Shown one piece after another: positions 26,113-35,410 of a stretch of DNA of 64,000 bases (positions within the stretch are counted from its first letter, which is position 1; every line of letters starts with the position of its first letter). The notes beneath the pieces were generated by a model. That model was not told where the DNA came from. It worked only from the letters and a program-made list of their open reading frames with translations, and searched no databases. Both the position numbers and the translations under genes were made by a program. Source of the stretch: Paracoccus sp. MA (GTDB taxonomy: Bacteria > Pseudomonadota > Alphaproteobacteria > Rhodobacterales > Rhodobacteraceae); the NCBI RefSeq assembly GCF_020990385.1, contig NZ_CP087599.1:186001-250000 (forward strand), written 5' to 3'.

Positions 26113-27747
26113 ATGATCCCGACCGTTTTTTCAGCACGCCGCATCATCACCATGGACCCGTCGCGGCCCGAGGCGACGCATGTGATGGTGTCCCATGACG
26201 GGCGCATCCTTGCCGTCGGCGGCCCCGAGGACATGCAGGACCGGGGCGAGCTGCACCACGACGACCGATTCGCCGACAAGGTGCTGATGCCCGGTTTCGT
26301 CGAGGGCCATGCCCATATGATGGAAGGCTCGGTCTGGCGCTTCACCTATCTGGGGCATTACGACCGCGTGGCCCCGGACGGGCGGCTGTGGCAGGGCGTC
26401 ACCAGCACCAACGCGCTGGTCCAGCGCCTGCGCGACCGCGCCGAGGAACTGGGGGACGGGCCCGTCGTCGGCTGGGGCTTCGATCCGCTTTTCGTGCCGG
26501 GCGACCGGCTGTCGCGGCTGGACCTCGACCGGGTCTCGACCACGCGGCCGGTGGTGGTGCTGCATTCCAACATGCACCTGCTGACCGCCAACAGCGTGGC
26601 GCTGGACCTGGCCGGCTATGACGAGAACACCGACGTGCCCGGCGTCATCCACACCGAGGACGGCGAATTGCACGGCGAGCTGCATGAGATGGGCGCCATG
26701 TTCCCGGTCATGCGCCGGGTCGGCGCCAGCTTCCGCGCCATGGGCGGCGATCCCGAGGCGATCTGGAACTTCGCGCGCTCGGCCTGCCGGGCGGGGGTCA
26801 CCACCTCGACCGACCTGCTGAACGAGCTGGCCGAGGAGACGCTGGCCGACCTGTTCGCCACCACGGCCGAGGCCGGCTATCCCTTGCGGCTGGTGCCGAT
26901 GCTGTCGGCCATGGCGCTGCCACCCGCGGCGGTGGCGGCGCGGGCGAAGGAGCTGCGGGCGCGCTCGACCGACCGGGTGCGGCTGGGCGGGGTCAAGATC
27001 GTCACCGACGGCTCGATCCAGGGCTTCACCGCGCAACTGCTGGCCCCGGGCTATCATCGCGGCACCGACAACGGCATCTGGAACATCGCCCCCGAGGCGC
27101 TGAACGCCATGGTGGACGATCTGAACCGCCAGGGCATCCAGATGCATATCCATGTCAACGGCGACGGCGCCAGCCTTGCCGCCATCGAGGCGCTGGAGGC
27201 GGCGCTGGCCGGGCATTTCCGCCCCGACCACCGCCATGTGCTGCAACATTGCCAGATGGCCGACCGGGCGCAACTGCGCCGCATCGCCGCGCTGCAATGC
27301 TGCGTGAACCTGTTCGCCAACCACCTGTATTATTTCGGCGACAAGCATTACGAGATCACCATCGGCCCCGAGCGCGCCTGCCGCATGAACCCCTGCGCCA
27401 GCGCGCTGGAGATGGGCATTCCGCTGGCCATCCATTCCGACGCGCCGATCACGCCGCTGGCGCCGCTGGTCACCGCCTGGTGCGCGGTCAATCGCCGAAC
27501 CGACAGCGGCCGGCAGCTGGGCACGTCCGAGCGCATCCCGCTGGAGGCGGCGCTTTACGCCATCACCCTGGGCGCCGCCCATACGCTGAAGCTGGACGGC
27601 GAGCTCGGCTCGGTCGAGGTCGGCAAGCGCGCCGATTTCGCCGTGCTCGAGGACGATCCGCATACCCTCGGCCCCGAGCACCTGCGCGAGGTCCGGGTCT
27701 GGGGCACCGTCTTCGGCGGCAGGCCGGTCGCGGCCGGGTCGTTCTGA
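26113..27747 (+). CDS. YtcJ-like amidohydrolase
   Basis: Metal-dependent hydrolase of 544 residues in the amidohydrolase superfamily, cytoplasmic. The metal-binding HxH is in PGFVEGHAHMMEG (His66, His68); later metal ligands are likely in MHIHVNGDG and VLQHCQM, and the catalytic aspartate in IHSDAPITPL. The C-terminal beta region LDGELGSVEVGKRADFAVLE is typical of these deacetylases. ATG 26113 follows a GGAGA site. The next gene, a COG0523 GTPase, begins two bases after its stop, suggesting a metal-delivery partner. The neighbouring importer may supply its substrate. Confidence 0.8.
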   Translation: MIPTVFSARRIITMDPSRPEATHVMVSHDGRILAVGGPEDMQDRGELHHDDRFADKVLMPGFVEGHAHMMEGSVWRFTYLGHYDRVAPDGRLWQGVTSTNALVQRLRDRAEELGDGPVVGWGFDPLFVPGDRLSRLDLDRVSTTRPVVVLHSNMHLLTANSVALDLAGYDENTDVPGVIHTEDGELHGELHEMGAMFPVMRRVGASFRAMGGDPEAIWNFARSACRAGVTTSTDLLNELAEETLADLFATTAEAGYPLRLVPMLSAMALPPAAVAARAKELRARSTDRVRLGGVKIVTDGSIQGFTAQLLAPGYHRGTDNGIWNIAPEALNAMVDDLNRQGIQMHIHVNGDGASLAAIEALEAALAGHFRPDHRHVLQHCQMADRAQLRRIAALQCCVNLFANHLYYFGDKHYEITIGPERACRMNPCASALEMGIPLAIHSDAPITPLAPLVTAWCAVNRRTDSGRQLGTSERIPLEAALYAITLGAAHTLKLDGELGSVEVGKRADFAVLEDDPHTLGPEHLREVRVWGTVFGGRPVAAGSF

Positions 27748-27749
27748 CC

Positions 27750-28691
27750 ATGGCCGCGCCGCTGCCCGTCAACCTGCTCTGCGGCTATCTGGGCGCGGGC
27801 AAGACCACGCTGCTGAACCGGCTGCTGGACCGGCAGGGCGAGCGCATTCTGGTCATGGTCAACGATTTCGGCGACATCGCGGTCGATGCGGCACTGATCG
27901 CCGGCCGCTCGGCCGACACGATCCAGCTCAGCAACGGCTGCATCTGCTGCTCGATGGGCGGCGGGCTGTTCGACGCCTTCGAGCGGGCGCTGAGCCTTCG
28001 CGACCGGGTGGACCGGCTGGTGATCGAGGCCAGCGGCGTGGCCGAGCCGCAGCGGCTGGCCGCCTTTGCCCTGGCCGAGCCCGAGCTGGACTGCCGGGCG
28101 GTGGTGGCGGTTGTCGATCCGCAAAGCCTGGCCGAGCGGCTGGCCGATCCCCGGATCGGCAGGGTTGCGGAAAGCCAGATCCGCGGCGCCGACGCCGTGT
28201 TCCTGTCGCGCGCCGACATCGCCGGCCGCGCTGCGCTGCGCCGCGCGGCGCGGCTGGTCGCCCGGCTCAACCCGCTGGCCAGCCAGCATCTGGCGGTGGA
28301 CGGCGGCTTCATGCAGGCCTTGGCGACGCCCCATGACGGCCGCAGCCTAGTGGCCCTGGCCCCGGACCGCGACCATGGTCGGCTGTTCGCCAGCCGCATC
28401 ATCGGGATTTCCCCACCCCCGGACCGCGAAGGGCTGGCCGCAATCATCGCGCGGCATGGGCGCGCCATCCACCGCTTGAAGGGCTATGTCCGCCTGCCCG
28501 ACGCGGAGCGCCCGCATCTGCTGCAGCTGGCCGCGGGCGTGCTGGCGCTGGAACCGGCCGAGGCGCCCGAAGGCATGGCCATGAACCGGCTGGTCGCCAT
28601 CGCGCCGGATGCAGAGGCTCTGGCGCGGCTGGCCGCCGAGCTCGAAGGGTTCGGCATCTCCTTCGGCACGAACTCCTTGGCGCGCCGCTGA
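27750..28691 (+). CDS. COG0523 (CobW-like) GTPase no. 1
   Basis: G3E-family GTPase of 313 residues with Walker A GYLGAGKT (12-19), the metal-binding GCICC (63-67), and a CobW C-terminal domain. COG0523 proteins use GTP to place metals, often zinc, cobalt or nickel, into client proteins. It is separated from the zinc-starvation island by more than 20 kb and follows the amidohydrolase by two bases, so its client may be that enzyme. No His-rich loop is seen. Confidence 0.83.
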   Translation: MAAPLPVNLLCGYLGAGKTTLLNRLLDRQGERILVMVNDFGDIAVDAALIAGRSADTIQLSNGCICCSMGGGLFDAFERALSLRDRVDRLVIEASGVAEPQRLAAFALAEPELDCRAVVAVVDPQSLAERLADPRIGRVAESQIRGADAVFLSRADIAGRAALRRAARLVARLNPLASQHLAVDGGFMQALATPHDGRSLVALAPDRDHGRLFASRIIGISPPPDREGLAAIIARHGRAIHRLKGYVRLPDAERPHLLQLAAGVLALEPAEAPEGMAMNRLVAIAPDAEALARLAAELEGFGISFGTNSLARR

Positions 28692-28839
28692 TGCGCGCCT
28701 TCGCCGGTTCCCGGCAGAAACCAGGCCAGCAGCCCGGCCAGCGTCGACGCCATGGCTCTCCGTCAGGCCGCCCAGGATCGCCGTCGCGACGAATTCCGGC
28801 TCGGCCTGCTTGCCGGGAAGCAGCGGAGCAAGGATATCG

Positions 28840-29400
28840 AAAATGGTCGGGCTCGGCATCCACCGCGAACTGCCGCAGCAGGCGATGCGATGCACCGCAC
28901 CCGCCCCTTGCCGGGCAACTTGCGACGGCGGCAGTGCGTCGAAGTCGATCTTCGACATGCCGAGGAGGATTTCGACATGACGATCCGCATCTCCGCCGCG
29001 CCTTCGGACAAGTCCACCATCTGGCGCAAGATCGGCCCGGTCAAACGCCTGCTGGTCGCGGCACCAGGCAGGCCGCATGCCGAGGTCCAGCATCCCAGCG
29101 AATTGTCGCCCGGCGATTGCCCGGCCTATAGCGCCGGCACCCACCGGGAAAGCGGGCTTTGCGGGGCGGTCCATCAGCGCCAATGATGGCGATCTGCCGG
29201 CGCATAGGCCGATGGCGCGGGCGTGGTGCTGTTGCCGGATTTCATCCGGGCGGAACACTTGTGCAGCGGCCGATCGGGGCCGATCCTGCCCGACTGGACG
29301 CCGCCGCAGATGTCGCGCCAGTCGAGTGCATGGCTCTGCAAGCCCCCGGGCAGCATGGCTCCGGTGCGATCTCGAAGATGGCGCGGGGCGTCCGCCGGAT
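28840..29400 (+). pseudogene. LysR-family regulator remnant (effector domain only)
   Basis: Forward frames carry a LysR effector domain in broken pieces. VEVDLRHAEEDFDMTIRIS and STIWRKIGPVKRLLVAAPG, then HPSELSPGDCPAYSAGTH, lie in one frame ending at 29186. A shifted frame continues GVVLLPDFIRAEHLCSGRSG and ILPDWTPP. Intact LysR proteins have these in order as ...FDLAIRI...VRRVLVASPAYL...HPADLAAHDCL...GIALLPDFI...GRLVPVLPDW. The DNA-binding domain is missing and at least one frameshift is present. Borders are approximate. Bases 28692-28840 hold nothing I recognise. Confidence 0.7.
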
Positions 29401-29462
29401 TTCCGCGGCTCGCGACCGGTCGCCACCGGGTGAAGGGCCGGGACAAGCCGCCGCGGCGAGGT

Positions 29463-29945
29463 TCAGAAGGAAAGGGTGAAATGCTCTCCCATATCCGGCT
29501 TGTCGCCGGTGACCTTGGACTTCGCGATCTGATAGAGGAAGGACAGGCTGCCGCCCGTCAGCCAGACCTCGGCCTCGGCAAGATCGAAGCGCAGAAGCTG
29601 GACATCCTCGTCCTGCCGGCCGTCCTCGAACCAGCTTGCGGCCACGGCGTTCCACAGCTCGTCAAGCTTGGCGCGGTCGTCGGACAGGGCCAGCGTGCCG
29701 TGGATCCGGGCAAAGAGCCCTTTCCCCTCGTCGCCGACCACATGCACGGCCTCCTTGCCGCCAACGGCCAGCGAGCGGGCCAGATCCGTCCCCTTGGCGG
29801 TGATGAACCACAGCCTGCCCGCTTCGGCTTCGGCATAATGCGACATGGGCACAAGCCGCGCGTCCTGGATCAAGCCCAGCATGCCGGAGTTGATGCCGCC
29901 GAGCCGGCTCCAGAATTTCTCGACGTGGTCGTCATGATCGGTCAT
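29463..29945 (-). CDS. General-stress protein, pyridoxamine-phosphate-oxidase fold
   Basis: Protein of 160 residues resembling general stress protein 26: VEKFWSRLGGINSGMLGLIQ, RLWFITAKGTDLARSL, and a C-terminal WLTGGSLSFLYQIAKSKVTG. These split-barrel proteins bind FMN or FAD and are stress-linked; the reaction is unknown. The ATG at 29945 has AGGAGG seven bases upstream; the longer frame to 29975 is less likely. Confidence 0.78.
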   Translation of the reverse strand: MTDHDDHVEKFWSRLGGINSGMLGLIQDARLVPMSHYAEAEAGRLWFITAKGTDLARSLAVGGKEAVHVVGDEGKGLFARIHGTLALSDDRAKLDELWNAVAASWFEDGRQDEDVQLLRFDLAEAEVWLTGGSLSFLYQIAKSKVTGDKPDMGEHFTLSF

Positions 29946-30017
29946 GCTCGCCTCCTGTTCATGCCGGTCCAACACAATGCGCCGGGAAATGTTCCTGAAG
30001 ATGCATCGGGCTGGAAT

Positions 30018-31154
30018 CTACTCAAGCCGGCGATCATCCTCATGCGGTTGTTTGCCGCGAGGCTTCGCCATGCGGATCAAGGCGTGCAGGGCCAGCGCCC
30101 CGGCCAGCAGAAGCTCATGGCGGGGCGAGCCTTCCGCCGAGGCGCCGGACGCCCCATCCGCGCCGTTCCCGCCTTCGCCGTTCGGATGCGCTGTTCCGGG
30201 CGGGGGCGTGTCCGCCTTGACGGCGCCGCGCAGGCCCATGGGCTGCGGTGCGCCGGCCGTCGTGTCGCGTGCGGTCTGCTGTTCGATCTCGGCATTCAGT
30301 TCGGCGCCGGCCAGGATCACATAGGCCGACAGCCAGAGCCAGGTCAGCAGGATCACCACCCCGGCCAGCGTTCCGTAGGTTTCGGTATAGCTGCCGAAAT
30401 TGCTGGCATAGAGCGAAAATCCGAAGGATGCGGCGATCCAGACGCAGACGGCCAGCGCCGCACCCAGGCTGAGCCAGCGCCATTGCGCCGCCTTGCGGGA
30501 CGGGCCGAACCGATAGACCACCGCCAGCCCCAGCACCGCAAAGCCTGCAAGGATCGGCCAGGCGATGCACGAGATCGCCGCCTGCACCCTTCCGCCGAGA
30601 TGCAGCAGATCGGCGGCCAGGGGCAGCACCACGATCAGGCCGATCGCGACGATCAAGCCCACCATCAGCGCCAGCGTCAAGGCGAAGCCGGTCAGGTAGA
30701 GCATCGGCAGGCTGCGTGTCTCGTCTTCGTCATAGGCGATGTTCAGCCCCTCGATCAGCGTCATCACCCCTTTCATCGCGCCGTAAACTGCGATCCCCAG
30801 GCCCGAGACCGCGACGAGCCCGGTGCCGGTCCCGCCATCGGTGACCTTGACGAGCTGGTCTCGGATGATCGCCGCGGCATCGGGGGGCAGGAAGGCGAAT
30901 ATCCGCTCCATGGTGCTGCCCAGATCGGCGGGATCGAGGATCAGGCCGGAAATCGCCACCAGCGCCGCGATGGCCGGGAAGATGGCGACCAGCCCATAGA
31001 AGGCGATACCTGCCGCCACCACGCCGACATGGTCTTCGGCGATTTCGGACCGGACCCGCCGGAATATCTGCCGCCAGCCGTTCCTTGGAATTTCGGCGGG
31101 AGTGTCCGCGCCATGGCCCAGATCGTCGGTCGGCCTGTCGGGAGGGATCGGCAT
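30018..31154 (-). CDS. YihY/BrkB-family membrane protein
   Basis: Integral membrane protein of 378 residues with six or more hydrophobic segments and the family signature EDHVGVVAAGIAFYGLVAIF near the N terminus, then TYGTLAGVVILLTWLWLSAY and ILAGAELNAEIE. The C-terminal 80 residues are polar and low-complexity. YihY/BrkB proteins are inner-membrane proteins of unsettled function, not ribonuclease BN as once annotated. An AAGGG site precedes the ATG. Confidence 0.85.
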   Translation of the reverse strand: MPIPPDRPTDDLGHGADTPAEIPRNGWRQIFRRVRSEIAEDHVGVVAAGIAFYGLVAIFPAIAALVAISGLILDPADLGSTMERIFAFLPPDAAAIIRDQLVKVTDGGTGTGLVAVSGLGIAVYGAMKGVMTLIEGLNIAYDEDETRSLPMLYLTGFALTLALMVGLIVAIGLIVVLPLAADLLHLGGRVQAAISCIAWPILAGFAVLGLAVVYRFGPSRKAAQWRWLSLGAALAVCVWIAASFGFSLYASNFGSYTETYGTLAGVVILLTWLWLSAYVILAGAELNAEIEQQTARDTTAGAPQPMGLRGAVKADTPPPGTAHPNGEGGNGADGASGASAEGSPRHELLLAGALALHALIRMAKPRGKQPHEDDRRLE

Positions 31155-31219
31155 GAAAGGCCCTTGTAAGACGCGGATGACTGAATTTCAACGCAAAGGG
31201 ACGGGCACGGATCCGCCGG

Positions 31220-31774
31220 TCAGCGCGGCTGCGCGCTGCCGCCCTCAAGCTCGGCAATGATGGCGCCGCAGAAGGCTTCCAGGTCGTCCGGGCTGCGCGA
31301 GGTGATGATGCGCTCGTCCGATACCACCTGGCTGTCGGTCCAGATGCCGCCCGCATTCACCAGATCCGTGCGGATGGACTTGTAAGAGGTCACCTTGCGG
31401 TCCTCGACCAGATCCGCCTCGACCAGCAGCCAGGGCCCGTGGCAGATCGCCGCGACGATCTTGCCCTCGTCGTGAAAGCGCCGCACCAGATCGACCGCGC
31501 CGGCCTCGAGGCGCAGCTTGTCGGGGTTGATCTGGCCGCCCGGCAGCACGATCGCGTCATAGCCCGACGCATCGACCGAGGACAAATCCAGATCGACCTG
31601 GACCCTCTGCCCCCAATCCTCGCCCTGCCAGCCGCGAATGCTTTCTCCGTCGGGCGAGGCGATCTCGACCGTCGCGCCTGCCTCGCGCAGCCGGTCGCGC
31701 GGCACTTCCAGTTCGGATTGCTCGAACCCGTCGGTGGCGAGGATGAGAATCCTGGCATCGGCCATCTTCGGCAT
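31220..31774 (-). CDS. DJ-1/PfpI-family protein
   Basis: Protein of 184 residues of the class I glutamine-amidotransferase-like fold. It shows ILILATDGFEQSELEVPRD with the catalytic glutamate and the nucleophile-elbow cysteine in AAICHGPWLL. PfpI/YhbO-type proteins act as deglycases or stress-protective hydrolases in the cytoplasm. ATG 31774 (MPKMADARIL) has an AGGAAAGGA site; the frame upstream is not family-like. It lies with other stress genes. Confidence 0.85.
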   Translation of the reverse strand: MPKMADARILILATDGFEQSELEVPRDRLREAGATVEIASPDGESIRGWQGEDWGQRVQVDLDLSSVDASGYDAIVLPGGQINPDKLRLEAGAVDLVRRFHDEGKIVAAICHGPWLLVEADLVEDRKVTSYKSIRTDLVNAGGIWTDSQVVSDERIITSRSPDDLEAFCGAIIAELEGGSAQPR

Positions 31775-32059
31775 GTCGTCGTCCTTTCCTGTTGCAGGTT
31801 TCACGCCTTCAGCAGCATGGGGCCAACAACAGGGAAACGGGCGGGATGTTCCTGGCGGGCCGGCCAGCGGACCGGACAAGCCGGCCGATTGCACCGCAAG
31901 CCTTCGGCTACCGACCTTTCAGGGCCGGGTGCGGGTCAGGCTGCTTTCGCGGCCAGAAAAGACGTCTTTTGCCCTCCGATCCGGGACCGAACCGCCCGGT
32001 CGGGCGCCTGATGCGGCCTCCGGGATGGGCGAGGCCCCGCCGCCGGCATTGCCTCCGCC
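31775..32059. other. Intergenic, nothing recognised
   Basis: 285 bases between the PfpI-like start and the end of the large secreted-protein gene. No coding frame with family similarity, clear hairpin or palindrome was found. It should hold the PfpI promoter. Confidence 0.5.
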
Positions 32060-34876
32060 CTATCTCAAGTCGCCCCAGAGCACTTGCCAGCCCTCGTTCC
32101 CGGGGATGAAAAGCGCCTCCTGAACCTCCAGCCGGGCGGCCCTCTCTCCGAAGGTGCCGATGAAATCCTCAAGATTCATGCGGGCGCCGCCGGGGCCGAA
32201 AAACTGTATCTCCTGCTGGAAATAGCATCGAAACCCCCCGGCGTCGGGAGAGCAGGATATCTTGGTGACCGAGACCAGCTCGGACGCAAAGCCCTTTTGC
32301 CCCGTCCAGACCGCCGGCATGGTCAGGCACTCGATCCCGCGCGCCGGACTGTTGCCGATGGCCGCGACCCCCTGCAGGCAGTCGTCCTCGATCTGCGAGA
32401 TCGTCGCGTTCACCTCGCGCACGCGGTCCAGCGCGAACCGGGCGATATCCTCGGCACGCGGCTCGTCCCGGCCGGGATTGCGGCTGTTGTCGGTGATGAT
32501 GATCGCGCGCCACTCGGCATGTTCCAGAGCCGCCTTGTAGACCGCACCATATTCGGGCAGGCGCTGCATCGCCGCCTCGTCGAGATATTGCGCGGCAGCG
32601 GCCCGGACCGCCTCTTTCGCGCCGCGACCGGAGGGGGCATCCGCCAGCAGTTTCCGGAAAGCTTCCAGCACGGCCGGATCGCTTTCGATCACGCTGCGGC
32701 GAAGAAAGAGCGGCTGGATGCGGGGCCGGAGATCGGCACCGAAATGCTCGTGCACCGCCTCGACGACCGGCCCAAGCGCAGCACCGATCCGCCGGGCATC
32801 CGCAAGGCCCTGCAACGAGGCCGGCAAGGTATCGACCTCGGCCATCAGCGCGGTCACGTATTCGTCGCTTATCTTCAGGGCAGGAGGCGCGATGCGATCA
32901 TGCAGCTCTTGCCGCGCGTCAGGCAGGATATCCTCATCCGCGATGCGCCCGGCCAGCCGGAAAAGCTGGTCGAGGGCGCCGTCTTCCCGGCTGCCGGCGG
33001 AAAGTCCGGGCAGGTCGCGGTCGATATCGGCCCGCAGGATATCGGTGCGGATCTGACGCGCGCGAAGCGCCAGCCCCGCGTCAAGCCCGGCGATCTGCCG
33101 CGCCGAAAGCTCCCGCGCGCGATCCCGGGCCCCGGCCTTCAGCTGCTCGATCCGGGCGAGGGAAGCCGCCGTGCTGGAAAGCGCCTGCGCCTCGTCCAGC
33201 GCGGCCTCGGCCCAACGCGAGGATTCCGCCACATCGGTCAGGCGCTTAACCATTTCCCGATAGCCCCTCTGGTGCCCGATCACTTGCGCGCCGGCAAAGC
33301 CCACGTCGGCCATGCCCTGTCCCTGCTCGCAATCCTCGCGGATGAAACGGGCCAGCGCCCTGCGCTCCTCGTCGCTCAGAAGGGCGAAGGGCAGGCCGAA
33401 CACCGGCTCGAACTTCGCGTCGGTGAAGGCCTCTGCCAGCTCGCGCTGCAGATTGGCGATCACCGTCCCGCGCATGTCCTTGCCTTCGGAATAGGGGGTG
33501 ATCCATTCCTGCAAGACCGCGCATTGCGCCTCGCGCGAGCGCGCCGCCGCCAGCGTTCCCCCCAGCGGTTCGGGAAAGATCACCGGCGGCGTTTCACCGG
33601 CGACGACGGCATCGGCAAGCCCGCCCTCGGACCGCTGCAAGACCAGCACACTTGTCTTGGGCCCCGGCGGCGTGCCCGGCTTGAGCGAGGCGGCCACGGC
33701 GAAATCGCCCGACCGGATCAGCGCCACAAGCTCAAGCCCGCCGGCCGGGGTTTCCGACACCAGATAGGCGCCGGCCTTGGCGAACGGCCCGACCGGGCCG
33801 GAACTGTGCCGCCGGACATCGTCTTGCGAAATCTCGAAGGCGCGCTGGCCAAGCGGCAGCATCAGCTGCCATCCGTTCAGCTCTCCCACCGGCGCCAGGA
33901 CAAGATGCAGCTTGCTGCGCCGCTCCACGGGCAGATGCGCCGGGGCGCCGAGGCGAAGCTCGCCGAAGCCCCCGGCCCGGCCGTTCCGCAGCTCGAAATG
34001 CATGGCGATGGCGCCGTTCTGCTGTTCCGCCGTGCCGACCCAGCTGCCGGTCATGCTGTCGGGCAGGGGCGGCACAGCGGCGGGGCCGGCATAGGTCAGG
34101 CTGACCTTGTCGCAGCCGCGCATATTAACCGGGCCGCTCAGCGACTGGCCATCGACGGCGAGGGACAGGCCGTTGATCTGGAACCGCGGGCCGCCGGGGG
34201 AAAGGCTGCCGAGCCCGGCCAGCTCCAGCCGCCCCTCGGCGCTTTGCCCGCCCAGTATCGTGCGCTGCTCGGCGGGCACGCCGCCCTGCTGGTTGGCCAC
34301 ATGCACCCGCGCATCCGCCGCGACGCGATCACCGTCGGTCAGGATCACCGCCTCGATCGGGTGCGACAGCGTGGTCTTGCGCTGGCCGCGGCAGATCACC
34401 TCTCCTTTCCAGCGCCCGGCCGGCGGGCCCATGGTCGGCGGCACGGGCTCGCTGTTGGCGTCCTCCAGCCGCACGGCCATCCCTTCCGCCGAGGCGCCGA
34501 GGAACCTGTCGTTCAGGGCGCAGCCCTCCATCTCGCCCTCGATGACGGCGCCGCCGTCGCGGGTCCTGCCGCTCAGCGCAAGGGCCTCGACGCCCGGCGG
34601 GCGCTCGATCCAGTCGCGCGGCTGCAGCCGGAAGCCGTCCGCGCCGCCGCGGCCCATGACCTTGTAGGCGCCCTTGAGCGCACGGCCGCCTGTCCCGATC
34701 TCGAACGAAAAGGTGCCCGAGATGATGCCGTTTCCCGCCTGCTCGGTTTCCAGCGTGAACTGCGCGCCGCCAAGCGCATTGCAGGCATAGGTGCCCGACC
34801 ATCGCCCGGCCAAGGGTTCGGCCAGCGCAAGGGCCGGCCCGAACAGGAACGCGAGGGTCAGAAGGATACGGGCCAT
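32060..34876 (-). CDS. Large secreted protein with three N-terminal repeats, unknown function
   Basis: A 938-residue protein with a signal peptide (ARILLTLAFLFGPALALA, cleavage near 19). Three related blocks follow, each opening with a tryptophan motif: LAGRWSGTYAC (22-32), PAGRWKGEVIC (152-162) and MTGSWVGTA (275-283). Blocks one and two each have a second cysteine about 90 residues later (EGC119, RGC254), suggesting a disulfide per block. The C-terminal half (about 480-938) is mostly helical with many acidic and arginine residues and few cysteines until CSPDAGGFRC. I do not recognise the family. ATG 34876 gives the signal peptide; the 34942 start does not. Confidence 0.7.
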   Translation of the reverse strand: MARILLTLAFLFGPALALAEPLAGRWSGTYACNALGGAQFTLETEQAGNGIISGTFSFEIGTGGRALKGAYKVMGRGGADGFRLQPRDWIERPPGVEALALSGRTRDGGAVIEGEMEGCALNDRFLGASAEGMAVRLEDANSEPVPPTMGPPAGRWKGEVICRGQRKTTLSHPIEAVILTDGDRVAADARVHVANQQGGVPAEQRTILGGQSAEGRLELAGLGSLSPGGPRFQINGLSLAVDGQSLSGPVNMRGCDKVSLTYAGPAAVPPLPDSMTGSWVGTAEQQNGAIAMHFELRNGRAGGFGELRLGAPAHLPVERRSKLHLVLAPVGELNGWQLMLPLGQRAFEISQDDVRRHSSGPVGPFAKAGAYLVSETPAGGLELVALIRSGDFAVAASLKPGTPPGPKTSVLVLQRSEGGLADAVVAGETPPVIFPEPLGGTLAAARSREAQCAVLQEWITPYSEGKDMRGTVIANLQRELAEAFTDAKFEPVFGLPFALLSDEERRALARFIREDCEQGQGMADVGFAGAQVIGHQRGYREMVKRLTDVAESSRWAEAALDEAQALSSTAASLARIEQLKAGARDRARELSARQIAGLDAGLALRARQIRTDILRADIDRDLPGLSAGSREDGALDQLFRLAGRIADEDILPDARQELHDRIAPPALKISDEYVTALMAEVDTLPASLQGLADARRIGAALGPVVEAVHEHFGADLRPRIQPLFLRRSVIESDPAVLEAFRKLLADAPSGRGAKEAVRAAAAQYLDEAAMQRLPEYGAVYKAALEHAEWRAIIITDNSRNPGRDEPRAEDIARFALDRVREVNATISQIEDDCLQGVAAIGNSPARGIECLTMPAVWTGQKGFASELVSVTKISCSPDAGGFRCYFQQEIQFFGPGGARMNLEDFIGTFGERAARLEVQEALFIPGNEGWQVLWGDLR

Positions 34877-35410
34877 GACCTTACTCGGAAACCGATCTTC
34901 GGCCATCCTGAGAGGAAGCGGGGACCATGTCGACTTGTCCAAATGGATCAGATTGGTGGTCGGGGCCCGTCATTCGGCAGCGGTCCCGACGGGCGGCCTC
35001 GTCGCCTTGCCCTCTGGCCGGCTGCCGGGCGAGGGCAGCACCTTCGCCCCGAGAGGCCGGCAGCGGTTCGCCCGCCCCGCGACGCGATGGAAAGCCGGCG
35101 CCGGTCGATCCAGAGCTGCCGCAAACCCGGCGCCGGCAAGGGCTGGACCGTGGCCGGCATGGCCCGTCCCCCGAAAGGCCGGGCCTGGTCCTGCTGGCGG
35201 CGGGTTTGTTCCGGTGCCTGGCGGTGGTCCGAAGCCTGCGGAACAATAAGCCGCATCAAAGGTTATGCACGCATAACGTGTTCGAGGATCGCCCGCTTTG
35301 CGTTGCGCTGCCAGAAGCGCAGGCATGGATGCACAAGATTTATTGAGTTATTTCACCGGAATTTCCCAGTCATGCCGCAGGCGTTCTTCCATAAGGCCAG
35401 GAGAAGGACG
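34877..35410. other. 534-base intergenic region
   Basis: Divergent gap between the 938-residue secreted protein and the CAP lipoprotein. Open frames on both strands look like composition artefacts with no family similarity. It holds one strong palindrome (35262-35277, listed separately) and an AT-rich stretch 35330-35360 (AAGATTTATTGAGTTATTTC) that could be the promoter of the CAP gene. Confidence 0.5.
35262..35277. promoter_or_regulatory. Perfect 7-base-arm palindrome upstream of the CAP lipoprotein
   Basis: GTTATGCACGCATAAC has perfect 7-base arms around AC and stands out in GC-rich surroundings, 134 bases before the CAP gene start. The GTTAT...ATAAC ends recall Fur/Zur-type boxes, but the core differs from the two operators at 51993 and 56269. 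The binding protein is unknown. Confidence 0.42.

Noticed and set aside
28692-28870. Reverse-strand stretch reading IFDILAPLLPGKQAE and ATAILGGLTESHG
   Set aside because: Protein-like composition but no family match, no start with a binding site; kept as unassigned.
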